Shown: in pieces, positions 15,101 through 26,600 of the stretch
Numbering within the stretch: position 1 is the first letter of the stretch
How the letters are laid out: each line of letters starts with the position of its first letter
Assembly (NCBI RefSeq): GCF_029227915.1
Contig: NC_079881.1
Location: 8,432,001-8,496,000, forward strand
Origin: Hydractinia symbiolongicarpus
Lineage: Eukaryota; Cnidaria; Hydrozoa; Anthoathecata; Hydractiniidae
Length of the DNA: 64,000 nt
Direction of reading: 5' to 3'
Made by a program: the position numbers and the translations under genes
The notes under the pieces: generated by a model
Databases searched by the model: none
What the model was told of the DNA's origin: nothing
What the model saw: the letters and a program-made list of their open reading frames with translations, nothing else

Positions 15101-18100
15101 GAATGCCGCTATACCACAAGGCCACCAGTCGGTATTTCAATAAAAACAGTTTCACGTTTTTTTGTTAATAAGCAAAATTAGTGTCAAATCTTTCCAAAAA
15201 ACGCTACAACTTGAGAGCAACGGCTGGCCTAAAGTGATTAAATAAAAAAGAAGAAAGGAGGGATATAAAAAGAAATAGTTTTCCAGAGATATACCTTGTT
15301 TACAAAGTTATGTAAGTCTTGCACGAAAAACGTGATTTAAACATAAGTTTGGTTTCGGTTGCCTAATTGAGAAAGCAAAAGGTGAAATTAACCTTTCCAA
15401 GTAGATAAGCGACAGGTAAGCAGTATTTGAACCTGTACGCGACAAAAACTTAAGCGACATTGAGCATCAATTATTAAAAGAAAATGTGCCTAGTCGTCAT
15501 ATTTAAGTATTCTTGTTTCACCCTAGATTGTCGACATTCGCCGACAACAAATATAAACATCATGCTTTAGTTCAGTTGCCAGTTCCAGAGCATTGGATTA
15601 ACCAGGTTAGCTTTTAAACTACGACATTTTACAGCCCCTAGAGATTTGTGTTTAAACAGCTCTTCTCCTATGCTTTCTTTAATTTTTTGTGTCAAAATGT
15701 ACACAGTGAACAGAGGAGTAGCTTAGAGTTCTGTCCAAGTTGTCATGCCGCGTTTTGGCAGTTTACAAATTGATTTTTTTCTTTCAACACAATTTTTGAT
15801 TGTCTGCTTTTCATGAATGGACTGGTTATTTATGTGCATTCTTTCGCTGCCAATAACGTGGTCGATTGTCCTTGATGTCCGATATGTTTTAACTTTCTTG
15901 TTTTTTCATCATTCTTAGCCATTTTACACTTCCCACTAGCTGAACGAAAAATCAGGAATGCAATGCAATGCTTTTCTCGATTATATCACGATTCTTTGTG
16001 TTTGGACGTCTCCATTCCAAAAAGTTTTACATATTTTCATCCTAAACTTCAATAACATTGAATGGAGTTATATTCGTTTTGGCGCTTCGTCCTAAATATT
16101 AATAACATGGAAGGGAGTTTAGCGCTTTAATTTGATAAAGAACGGGCGCGAATAATTGGTTGTAACATAAAATTAGTATAGTGACGCACCGGTGCGACCG
16201 TCAAGCTTTTCTCTATCTTTAAATAAAAAGAGTAAATACATCAATCAATGGCAACCTAGGCGCGTTGACCTTTCCCACTATACAAACTAGTCACCAGCGT
16301 CAAGAAGTCGTCCCTACGTGGCGACTGATGGAGATAGTCATCTCAAACATACATGTGAATGAAAATGATCTCCCTAATCCAAAGATTACCGTTGTTTTGG
16401 CCTCGCGAAAACAATCTATAAAATAGTACTGAAACTGTGCAAAATCAAAATTTAACTCCAGACAAAAGAAACGTAATAATATCGGGGAAAATATCGTGCC
16501 CTAACCGACTGATGACGGTCACCCGATAATTTAATGGAAAAAGAGTTCTTATGGTAGTCAAGAAAATATTGCTACACGCTATTATCGCTATTTTTGCTGA
16601 CGTCAGCTGCTAACCACGTGGTCTTTTTACCGTGTAACAAGGAGTCAGATGGATAATTAGATTCCATGGTGTACAACCAATAATTTGTTACCTAGCTTAA
16701 CCCTATTTTTACTTTAAAGTTTGGAAGAGGGCTTTTATTTTAAGAAATACCCCAACAGGGCTTAAACTGAGAGTTCTTATATTTTTATATTTGGCAGTTG
16801 CCATGTCAACCTTGTCGATGACAGCAAATCTTAATCCCCACCAATTCATTACTTTTGTGTCATACTATATTCCTACCAAGTCTTATATAAAACAGTCTAG
16901 TGTAGACAGGGTTAATTAAGTACAAGGAATGTGTAGACCAGCCCTTGCACTTTTACTTCGATCTTTTCACACAAAAAATCTTACCATGTTTAGATTGAGA
17001 AAAAAGGACATGGTATAAGAAGATGTCATGTATTAACACAACAAGAAAGGTGGGTACAGCTTATGGCTTTTATAATTTACTCGTATAGTTCATATAAAGT
17101 ATCGCTTTTAGGGTGAAAACAGGAATAATAAGGGCGGCTTATTCTATACTGTTGCATTTTGTTTGTTATCTATTTGAACCATTTCTTGTTTAATATTTTC
17201 CAGGCGTTTTTTTTTTCTTGTACAAAAGATAACTTTCGGGTTTGGTTAGCAATTTTTTTTACTTTCACACTCTCATCGCCCTTGCAATAATCTAGACTTT
17301 TTTTGGTAGAATTTTTTTTAATATTTATGATTAATTTAAAGGGATTTGTCCTTAGCACATACCCTCCTTTTACCTTAAAAATCAAGAGAATGAAACCCAT
17401 GGCTATAAAAATTTTTTGATGTATTATTGCTTTGGATTTCGTAGTATTTCTTTTAAACTTGAATATATTTAAACTTGAAGAACTGACGTTCAGTTTTATT
17501 AAAACTTCCATTAAATTTTATCTTGATCTGCAAAAAAAGATTATGTTTATTTCTTTCATATGTTAGCTGCGTCATGTTATTCATCTATCCGATTCTAAGT
17601 AAGCCGGCCAAACGAGTTCGTAGCAACGTATAATATTCTTATTCAAAAAAAAAACATTTTCACAACAAAGCTAAACAAATTATTGAAAGCTATAGGCCCA
17701 ACCTACATACTTGATAATTAACACCTTGTATGCGAAAAGAAGAATTGCCGACGGACGGCGACTTTTTACTTCGCACGTTTTTTAATTGTGTAGACGTGTT
17801 ACCCTTGTTTGGCGCTACCGACAGTTTGACGTCATTAGCGTGTTTGTTTTGAGGACAACGAGCTGAAAGAAATTGTCGTAGCGAAGTATATAGAATCCTA
17901 TTGTTACACTGAAACATAAAAAAATGTTTGAAAATTATTTTATAATTAGTTCTAATTAGATGTTTAGCACTTCAAACATCTATTAAAAGGGTGTCGTAAA
18001 TGAATCATCATCTCCACAGAAGCAAACCTTCGAGACACCGATTTTTATAAGAAGGGTGAAAACGACCTCTTAAAATGGACTTGACGAAAGTATGCTTCCT

Positions 18101-21100
18101 TGATAAAATCCTACGACAAAGAGTAAACAAAAAAAAGCGGCTTTTGATAATAATAGCTAGCACTAAAAGTTATAACCTAAACACACGTAGAAGTAGTTTT
18201 GTTCTCTCTGCTCTCCATCACCTAGCTGACGCCTAGCGAAGGCCTGAATAAACAACAACAACTTCATTTGTAGCCATCTTTAACATAAAGTCTCCTTTGT
18301 TTATTTGATTCTGCATTTTACCTAGCTAGCAATTTGGCTTGTAACTTGTCCAAACAAATATATTATGGACCAAGTATTGAATTGTTTTGGTGTCATCACT
18401 TGCGCCTGTCAAACGTCAATACGTTTATTGTCAGGCTATGACACATTTTTGTAATTCTTTCCTTAAACTTTCCTCGACGTAATATATATCAATAGCTTCT
18501 TCAGCATTATTTCAATTTCCTGTTTTTCAAAATGTGGGAAATAATTTATTTTTGGTGTTTATTTATAAAGGCCAAGACTTTCTCATAACCTTTGTTTGTT
18601 TTTCTTTGAAGAATTGACGAAGTAATGATGCTTAGTCTACGAATGTGTACTGGAATCCAGTCTAGTGTAAGTTCTTAATGCTAAAACTGAGACGAGCTAG
18701 CCCAGGATAGAGTATCCAAAGTACAAGCGATCGGAAATTCGCCAAAGTCATAACAATTACAATGTAATCACTTCTCTCCTAAAAACCATCAGCCTTGAAC
18801 ATCAGCTTCTGTGTTTTTGTTAACCTTTCGCATGTTATTGTGTAAATACCAAACATAAAAGAACATTCGATGTGTATATGAGAGGATGAGCACTGACACC
18901 TTGCGGCAGAATTTGTTTACTTTTGACGTTGATTGTAATATGTAACATACTCCGGATAAATCGAACCTTCAACGGCCAAAAAAATAGCTCGAGTTGTCAA
19001 ATGTCCAATGTTCAAAATATCGGGACATTCGATAACTCCAATTTGACAAGAAAATTGTTCACTGCAAAAGAGCGTTTATAACTATTTTTTAAGTATATAA
19101 TTTCAGACATTTTGTCCGTATTTTGTCGCTAGAGTTCTAGTTATAAGAGGTATTTTGAGACCGGGAAATAGTTCGACTTAACAAATTTTCGAGTTATCAA
19201 GGGTTCGACTTATCAAGTGAATTTTACGAGTTACTAAAAGTTCAAGTTATCGGGGGTTTGTCTTATCATGATTCAAGTTATCGGGGGTTCGCGTTATCGG
19301 AGTTTCGAGTTATCAGGGGTCAAGTTATCAGGTGTTCAAGATATCGGGTGTTTTAAGTTATCGGGGGTTTGAGTTATCCTGTTTATATTCCTGCATCAAT
19401 ATTTATCCAAGTTCTCCTCTTTAGTTTTTATTGTACTGTTAATAATGCGTGTTCTGGGAAAAGCGTCCAAGTGAGTTTTAAGCTCCCCTTTAAATATTGA
19501 TTCCGAGTAGAGCATGTATTCTACTATAACAAAAGTCGGTTTAATCATCAAAAATATTCTCATTTGTGCGCATAAGCAGAGATGATTGTTTTACTTGCTA
19601 TATTCTCAACGTGCTACTGCTCGCACTTGCAAAAAACACACACTTGCAGAAAACACCCACTACACTCATTTTTTGCATTTATAGGCGTTTCAAGAGCTTG
19701 TTGGTTGGTCATACCATCTTCTAAAAGAAGGCGAATTTATCCAGCAATCCATACGAAATGATTTGTTAGCAATTGACACTAGGTAAGATGAAAACCGCTA
19801 TGTTGAAAAGATATATAAAAACCTGGCACGTGCAACCACGTACGAGATTAGGCCAGTGTTTTCGTGTTCCGTGAAAAAAACAATGGTCACTCTCACGATG
19901 ATATAATTATTTCCTTCGCACTATTTTAAAATGTTGGTCTGTTACTAATTAATGTAAACTTGTGAATAACAGTCGCAGATACTTTCAACGTCGTCCCCAG
20001 GATTTGTTAGGCTTTTTATATTTGCACTGCCGTCCATATATCAAAAGCCTAACAAGTCCTGGGTAAGAGGTTGAGTTATTTTTAGTTCTCAATTTCCTTT
20101 TTTCCTTGAAGGAAAGAAAAACAACCCTCACCTCCAAGGGTTTGCAGCACAAGAGTAACAAACAAATATAACTTCCTGGTTAGACAAGTAAAAACGCTTA
20201 AATTCACATAATATTTCTGTTTTACGAAGATTTTATCACCTGCTCAATAGTGAATTGAAGATTGGATGATGAAGTGAATGACTCATACTGTAGGATGTAC
20301 AGGCGGCGAGATGAACACGATACTGTCAAAATTAAATCGGATGACAGAAACATCCATCCAACTAAATGTGATTGATTCTACTTTTAAGGATGCGAAGGAA
20401 TGTGTGCTATTCGTGGATAGTTTTAAAAACACCGTTGATGAGTTGCATGGCAATCACCGCATTCCACTTAACTACGCTTTTGATTGCAAATTAGATATTT
20501 TTATGTCAATCAATTTGAAAAATTAGTAATTTTTCATGCCAATTTAGTATATACGTTTTCTTTATAAGAAAGTGTAGAATGAAACCAAGAATGAAGCCAG
20601 TACTAAATATTTGGCAGTAAGGGGAACAAGTTGGAAATTGTGAACTGTTATAAAAGTGAAAAAAGTTTTTTTTTGATATTTCTCTTGAATAAATTGGATT
20701 GTACAATTGCTTGCATATCTTTGAATTTTGTTGGTTGAAAAAAAATAAGCGCTAAAAAAGTCAAATGATTTCAACTCTTTTGAGAGAAGCTTGGAAGCAT
20801 GTTTTTGCGCCGAGAGTCAGCGGTTAGCGGTGGTAACCTAACTTAGATTTTCCTGAGATTAAAAAAAGTCTAGAATTCTCAAATTTTAAGAATAAAATTA
20901 TCCAGGCTCTTCTATCCCATCACGCAGGATTTTTTATTATACAATAAGCATGTTCTTTGATTTTTGTTTTGTTGGTAATAGGTTTCCGGTTTCACGTGGC
21001 TATTACTGTACGTCTCTGACATTAACCTTAGAAGAGCTTGAGGCCAAACAATATTATTCCTGGCGTTGTAGAATTATTAGAAAATATTAAAAATTATTAG

Positions 21101-22069
21101 AAATATTAAATCCGGGAAAAGAAAGTATAATTCTCATAAAACAAAAAGTTGAAGTTTTTCAAGTAAACAATAAAACTCCTAGATAATTATTTTCAAAATC
21201 CAGAACAGTTCGCCTTTGGGTAAGGAATCTGGGAACAGATTGCAAGAAAAACAAATTTAAGTATTGTACTTTACTAATTTTTAAAATTATAGAATAAAAA
21301 ATAAAATAAACAAAGTAAACCTCTGCAAAATTTGGTAAAAGAGTTAACAAGGCAATAATATTTGGCCTCGACTATATAGCTTGTCAGGTTTTACACCAAA
21401 AGGTAATGGGTTATTTAAAAGTAAAAGTCATTAAGGACACCAACAAACCAATTCTTGTCGAAAAAAAACCGAGACGTTATGTGCCATCGTGCACATTTTT
21501 TACTTTTGATTTCTTTTTACATGCAGATGGATAATTTTCGGCACGAAACAAAGTCTTTGCTCAAGTAATTCCCGACACGCGAAACGTGATCGCCACCAGC
21601 TTACGAGCGTGGCCATGCTGCTACAACTCTTTCTCTTTTAATATTTATTCAAATTTGGATTATACGTTTCACTACAGTCCTTATCACGTTTTCTTTTCTA
21701 TAATAGTATTTCCCGATTTTGGACTGCTTTCAGAAGATGCTATAATAAAACTTCCGCCCTATAGAAAGAGCTCGCGCTTCGTGACGTCATCTTAACATTG
21801 TTTTGTGCAGACTCCATAGTTATCGCTCATTGTATTTTTTTCGCTTGTGGCGCTGTGACGATTTTATTGAAAGGCTTGCATGATTAATTATTTACAATTT
21901 TTTTCTTTAAAACTATGTTTACATTTACCTTTATTTAAAGCTCTATTTATATTGCAGGGGATTGAGAATCACGGAAAAAGGAATGATAGTTGTGGATGCT
22001 GTTATCACAGAATTGTGTATTGCTATTCAAAAAACGAACAGGGACAAGTACGCCTCAAAAGTGGCTTAA
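6130..22069 (+). CDS. RSAD1: RSAD1, radical SAM domain-containing protein 1 (HemW family), complete, 16 exons
   Basis: In-phase exons: 6130-6267, 6859-6911, 7362-7468, 8719-8851, 9840-9885, 10373-10434, 11277-11475, 12001-12051, 12981-13034, 14348-14411, 14908-14920, 15527-15605, 16994-17049, 18612-18666, 19685-19782, 21958-22069; 439 aa. The radical-SAM [4Fe-4S] motif is CxxxCxxC (C50, C54, C57, in WPFCAKLCPYCDFNKY). Family blocks follow in order: YFGGGTPS (96-103), LEVNP, GINRVSIGVQ (150-159), LGREHS, SIDLMFGRPGQT, YEISNFA and IGIGPGAHSR. HemW/RSAD1 proteins bind heme and are thought to deliver it in mitochondria; they are related to, but are not, coproporphyrinogen III dehydrogenase. The length matches the animal family (about 440 aa). 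ATG 6130 is the first in the open frame, giving a basic N-terminus compatible with mitochondrial import; M21 is an alternative start. Exon 11 is only 13 nt. Introns are repeat-rich. Confidence 0.95.
9130..9378 (+). mobile_element. 3' end of a non-LTR retrotransposon (RTE-like), RSAD1 intron 4
   Basis: The frame at 9111-9356 encodes a LINE reverse-transcriptase C-terminus (GRPRKTWQEVIRTDL, then SRSDWKRVI) and ends in a short ATGATGATG tail, as in RTE-clade elements. Nearly the same ~190 bp recurs on + at 55257-55460, and a diverged inverted copy lies at 14440-14850. It is a 5'-truncated dead copy. Confidence 0.75.
9878..10045 (+). repeat. 21-bp minisatellite built on the RSAD1 exon 5 splice donor
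   Basis: About eight tandem copies of a 21-bp unit with core GGTACAGGTATGCGCAAT. The first unit is the last exon-5 codons plus donor (GGTGTACAG|GTATGT), so several later units carry the donor-like string ACAGGTATG. Divergence is 5-25% between units by eye. Confidence 0.9.
11526..11715 (+). mobile_element. tRNA-derived SINE in RSAD1 intron 7
   Basis: Starts with a tRNA-like head: box A TAGCTCAGTCAGTAGAGCG and box B GGTTTCGATCTACGC about 30 bp further on. This is followed by a body with GTTGTCTAGTTGGGCAA, which resembles the conserved central domain of many invertebrate SINEs. The 5' and 3' acceptor arms do not pair, so it is not a working tRNA gene. Confidence 0.7.
14440..14850 (-). mobile_element. 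RTE-like LINE 3' fragment, inverted, RSAD1 intron 10
   Basis: The stretch from TTCTCGGCTTAGTCGC through GAATGGGTTGGACA is the reverse complement of the tail at 9310-9375. The following 300 bp match the RT C-terminus on the minus strand with many changes. The + ORF at 14558-14851 is antisense to it. Confidence 0.65.
15014..15052. repeat. Perfect 19-bp inverted repeat with a 1-nt centre
   Basis: The left arm starts CTACGACCACC, the right arm ends GGTGGTCGTAG, and a single T lies between the two 19-nt arms, with no mismatch. Confidence 0.95.
15014..15135 (-). mobile_element. tRNA-derived SINE with a terminal palindrome
   Basis: On the minus strand a box A (TGGTATAGCGG) and box B (GGTTCAAACCCCG) lie about 30 bp apart. 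Immediately after the tRNA-like part comes a perfect inverted repeat (15014-15052). The acceptor stem does not pair, which argues against a functional tRNA gene. It is a different family from the copy at 11526. Confidence 0.6.
19155..19382 (+). repeat. Degenerate ~17-20 bp minisatellite in RSAD1 intron 14
   Basis: At least ten copies of a unit close to TTCGAGTTATCGGGGG, with variants such as TTCGACTTATCAAGGG. Unit length and sequence vary, so the array is old. Single degenerate copies of the motif also occur near 59735. Confidence 0.8.
19986..20073. mobile_element. 88-bp MITE with ~31-bp TIRs, RSAD1 intron 15
   Basis: The left end CAACGTCGTCCCCAGG and the right end CCTGGGTAAGAGGTTG frame an inner inverted pair GTTAGGCTTTT/AAAAGCCTAAC. 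The right half recurs at about 45117-45175. The ends match the AACCTCGT-type MITEs clustered at 46.9-50 kb. Confidence 0.75.
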
Positions 22070-23659
22070 GTACGAAGTGGGGAAGAAATTGAATTGACAA
22101 CGCGGAAACAAACAGAGCCTATTCCTTGGGGACGTGGTTTGAGGTCAAACGATAACATCAAAGAGATCTTAATAAAGTATACTTAAAGAATGTCTTTTGA
22201 ATTCCTTGGCTTTCAAGAAATCCACTTCGTTGTTAAAAATCATTAAAAACCAATTAATGAGTATCCATTTTTGAATGAAGTAAAAACAGTGAAGAAAAAA
22301 AAATGCGCATAGATTTAAGCCAACGATCATTTGCAAAATAAAACATAATGGCGGCGTTATTGAGAGGTTGTCAATACTACATATAGAATTAGCAGTTCTC
22401 ATGATAACATTGTTGTATATAAATATATTCTTTGCACAAATGTTACCTAGCACACACGCTATTGTTGTTAACCCTTTCAAATATTAGAACAATCGATTTT
22501 TTTATTTCCTATAAGGAAATCTCAATTTTACTGAACATAGAAGATATAAAGTTGCCCATCTTGGCAATGCACTGAATTGTTACAAAATTATTTTAAAACT
22601 TAAAAAAAGCATTTGCAAAAGTTCGACTCAAACTCTTTTTTGTTTTGTTTAGCAGTAACTAAAAAGCGTGGATAGCGATATCCTGTTCGTTCAAACAGCG
22701 TGTAGAAACCGTCTTTTTCTAACTAATAAGACGGTTTCTGTATAGGAGTTTTTATTTTAAACATAATATCAAAGGTTTTTAGGATTTCTCGCGACGCTGG
22801 TAACTCAAGATAATTTTAATGCGGAATATGAAGCCGGAAAAAATTTATCAATCGGTTTTTCTTAGAACGATAAGTGAATAGAGCCTGTTTTAAATGTATG
22901 ACTTCTAGCTCATAATTCTGCAAATTACTGAGTTTTAATTAATAATTACAAGCCATCGAACATGTGCTAAATCTTATTGTTGTAAGATATGTAATAACAA
23001 TAATATTCACGTTTGATTGGTGCGGTTTTTATAGAAATCAGAACATGATTGGCGCGGTGTGAAACACAAAGAAAATGACGTCGTAAGGTTACCGAATCGT
23101 AAATAAACCGCTACTGCGATCGGTGTCTTTGAACTTGTAAGAAAAGCCTCTAAAGAATAAATGTTTTATACATTACGAGGCTGGGTGCCGAATTTAAACA
23201 CATCGCTTTTTAAAAGTTTATATAGTTTTTTTTAAATGTGATGGTTGATTTTCTAACTGAAAAGGGGAAAATTATACACAAACAGTTTGTGCTCTGGGAA
23301 TGTTATACATACGATTAAAGTGATATTTTAATTTAAGTTTACTGGTCGATGTATTTTTTTTTCGTGTTTTCTTTGTATCTATATCAAATTGTCGGCTTTT
23401 TCTTATTGAAACAGAAAGCTTAATTTAAACTCATACGAGAGACGCCATTTTTATTCTCTTCTTCATTATGTGGACGCGAACATTTAAAAAGTTTATCAAG
23501 ACATATCGTGGAGATGTATAAGTTTTAAAAAGTATAATTTTGACAAGATCTATGCTGGCTACTTGTGTTATATATCGGTGGATTTTTTTACTATAGTAAA
23601 TAAATAGATAATATTTGGTGTGTTACAGATAGATCTATTATAAAAGTTACGCAAATGCA
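22070..23659. other. Intergenic region and presumed Axin promoter/5' UTR
   Basis: About 1.6 kb between the RSAD1 stop and the Axin ATG. It contains a 12-bp inverted repeat with a 12-nt loop (22704-22715 AGAAACCGTCTT, 22728-22739). No gene is seen. The Axin transcription start lies here or further up, but no definite core promoter motif can be assigned. Confidence 0.6.
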
Positions 23660-26600
23660 ATGAATTCAACTGATGAACGACCTTCCCCGATGGGTTCTGA
23701 AGCAAAAAATACGTACGTGGAAAATCCGGTGAACGAAGGAAAGGAAAATCTTCCAAGCTATGAGAAATGGAAAAAAAGTTTCCAAGAACTTCTCGAGGAC
23801 GATGAAGGCTCGAAAACATTTTATGAATTCCTAGAAACGGAACAGTTAGGTGTGCTGTTTGAATGTTGGTACAGTTGTGAACAATATAGAAATTGTCCTC
23901 CGAATAAAGCTACAGCCAAAGAGGTTTATTCTCGTTTTGTACGAATCAAAGATTCACGTGTACCCATATCGGATCAAGCTCGTAATAACTTAGCTATGCG
24001 TCTGCGAGCGAATAATATAACTGAAAATATACTATCTGAAATCGAGCAAGAAGTGTTTGGAAACTTAAGAGATATATGTTACCCTAAGTTTTTAAAATCA
24101 GACTTTTTTACGTTTTATTGCGAAACAAGTGGGCAAGTCCAGTACAATGCAAGCGATTTTCATAAGTTTGGAAAGCCGTCGTCTTCGATGAAGCGAACTT
24201 CAAATTTAGAAGTGTTGCACGAGCATGGACATCGCAACGAGCAAAGGTAACGTATAATAAATATATTTCACATAAGCATGTCTACCTTGCCTTACTTATT
24301 CAAATTTTAAATAGGTCAACCCTGAGCCATGTAGATAAAGTATCGAGGAAATGTTTTTAGCGTATATTTGTGTTTTACACGACTTAAGTTTATTTAAATC
24401 AATTAAATTCTTGCGAAGTCAAAACAAACTTTTTCTTTGTAACAACAACAACAAAAAAAAGAAATATTTGCAAATAAAAGCATGACAAATTTTAAGCAAT
24501 TTGTTAAAACTTTTGTTTTGATCGCATGATGATGATCCAATTTTCTGCTTGAGTAATTCCAACAACATTATTAAATTACACTCTCCTCCTGAATATTTTA
24601 ATGACGCAAAGAAAAGCTTTGTTTAATTTCTTAATAAGACGAAGAGCATTTTCTTCGCGCAATTACTTGTAGCTTTAACAGAAGGTTAAATGTCTATTTA
24701 ATTGTAAGCCCTTAGATCCTTCGTATTATAAAAGAATTAAAAAATGCCTCACAACCACAATAGGACATTTGTGCTTTCAATTAACCCTTAGTTTGACAGG
24801 CCGCCTGCTTACAAAGACCATCAAAGCGCTCGTACTAAATTTGATGACTTTCGTGACGTCATATGGCGTTCCGTTTTCTTTAACAGTTTCGCACAAGTTG
24901 CCAAAATATTAAAAAAAGGCAATCCCTGGAAAAACGTCGAGTCAGCAACTTTCTTGCTTATTTGACGTTAAAAATTTGACATTTTGTATATATAAAAATC
25001 GTCTAAATAAACACTCTAAAAACCGGGTGAATCTTACATAGCGCGGTAAAGATGGCATGCTAATAATACGTGAAGTGTATTTACTTGCGTTAACCATCTT
25101 ATCCGTTTAAACGTAATGTCCCGCGCTTTTGTTATCACAAACGCGGAGAGTAGACAAGGAATAAAAGAAATATAAAATAAAGACGGAGATGTTATGTATG
25201 TGAGATTTACACGTTTTAATTTGATTTTACCTATTCTTCAATAAGATTCTTTGTGTTTATTATGAGCGAAATCTCAGGAAAGTGGGATATTCTTTTGTGT
25301 TTTTAAAACCGTTAATGCATCGCTTGCGTAGCAACTTCTTATCCAGTATGTTATTATGTTTATGCGACTTTTGTCTCTTTGGCGCCTGCCAAAACTTTTA
25401 ACAACCGTTATAATATATAGGAAAAAAAGAGATAGATAAAAAAAAATGTTAAACAAACGTTTCCTTTTAAACATGTCGCCAATAAATCTGTTCCGTAAAT
25501 TAATCACTGTTTTCATAATGTTCTTTCTAGCAATGAACAACAATCCGCTTTGACACCTTATGAAAAAGATTTCGTTCGCACACCTAGCTCATCAAAAATT
25601 TGTTCAGATACACAAAGTTTTTACTCAGATACGATAAATGACAGTGACAAATTATCTATGGCTGATTCAAGAACCTCTTGGTAAGCAAACTAACTTTTAT
25701 TTTTTTACAAATTTAAATAAAATTACTTAAATTAGTTCTGTATAAACAAGATTCAGTTTAGCCGGAATATTATTGTGTAAGAATCAGATGCGAAGTAAAT
25801 AAGAATATATTCGACCCTAATATAACTACTTTAAGAAATTAGTTAAACCTTTTATTAAAGAGAGTTTTGTAAGTTACCTAAGTCATCCACACACCCTTGC
25901 ATCTTAAATTGTGACTGAACTAAAATGTCGTTACCATAATTTTTTTCTCTTATTGCGTAGCTAACTAGCTACATCATTTAACTGTAAACTAAGAAGGCCT
26001 TAATACTTTAATTTTAAGATTGCCGTCACAAACTCCCTTTAAGAAAAAATGTGTAGCTAGCTATCTAATATAGCAGCTTCTATCACAGTGGTACAGTTTT
26101 TCTTACTAAAATTTAATCCCATTCACACCGACATTCACCTCATCGTTCTCAATGATGGGTATGCCTATGCATCCATCTTAAAATTCTTTGGATTAAGTAA
26201 AACAAATTTGTGTGAACCACTGCTTATTATTTTTCCCAAATCTGTGATTTGCCAAATTTTATTTTATTTGTGACAGTGGTACAACTTTTCTGGGTCTCAT
26301 TTTAAGAGATAAGATTCTCTTTGTTAGCCTGAATTTATTATAGGTAAGTTACAACGGGCTTAGGCTAACTTACATTGATTATCATCAGTTGATACTACCT
26401 ACTGTGGAAAATCTAAAAAAAAGTCACCTTGTTTATTGGAGAAAAGCTGAAAACACATCAAAATATAATGTATAAACCTTTTTAAATGTTCACATTTTTT
26501 TGGTAAGCTCAATTGGCTTTGACAATTATTAGGTTTTCAAATAAATATACAGGAATCAGAAGCCATCATCCACGCTTAATGATAGTTTAAACCCCCAACA

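Noticed and set aside
17170-17511. 113-codon ORF on - in RSAD1 intron 13
   Set aside because: Lys/Asn/Ile-rich as expected from AT-rich DNA, with no domain or splice support.
20278-20526. 82-codon ORF on + in RSAD1 intron 15
   Set aside because: Looks protein-like in places but no family, repeat match or splice context could be found; too weak to annotate.
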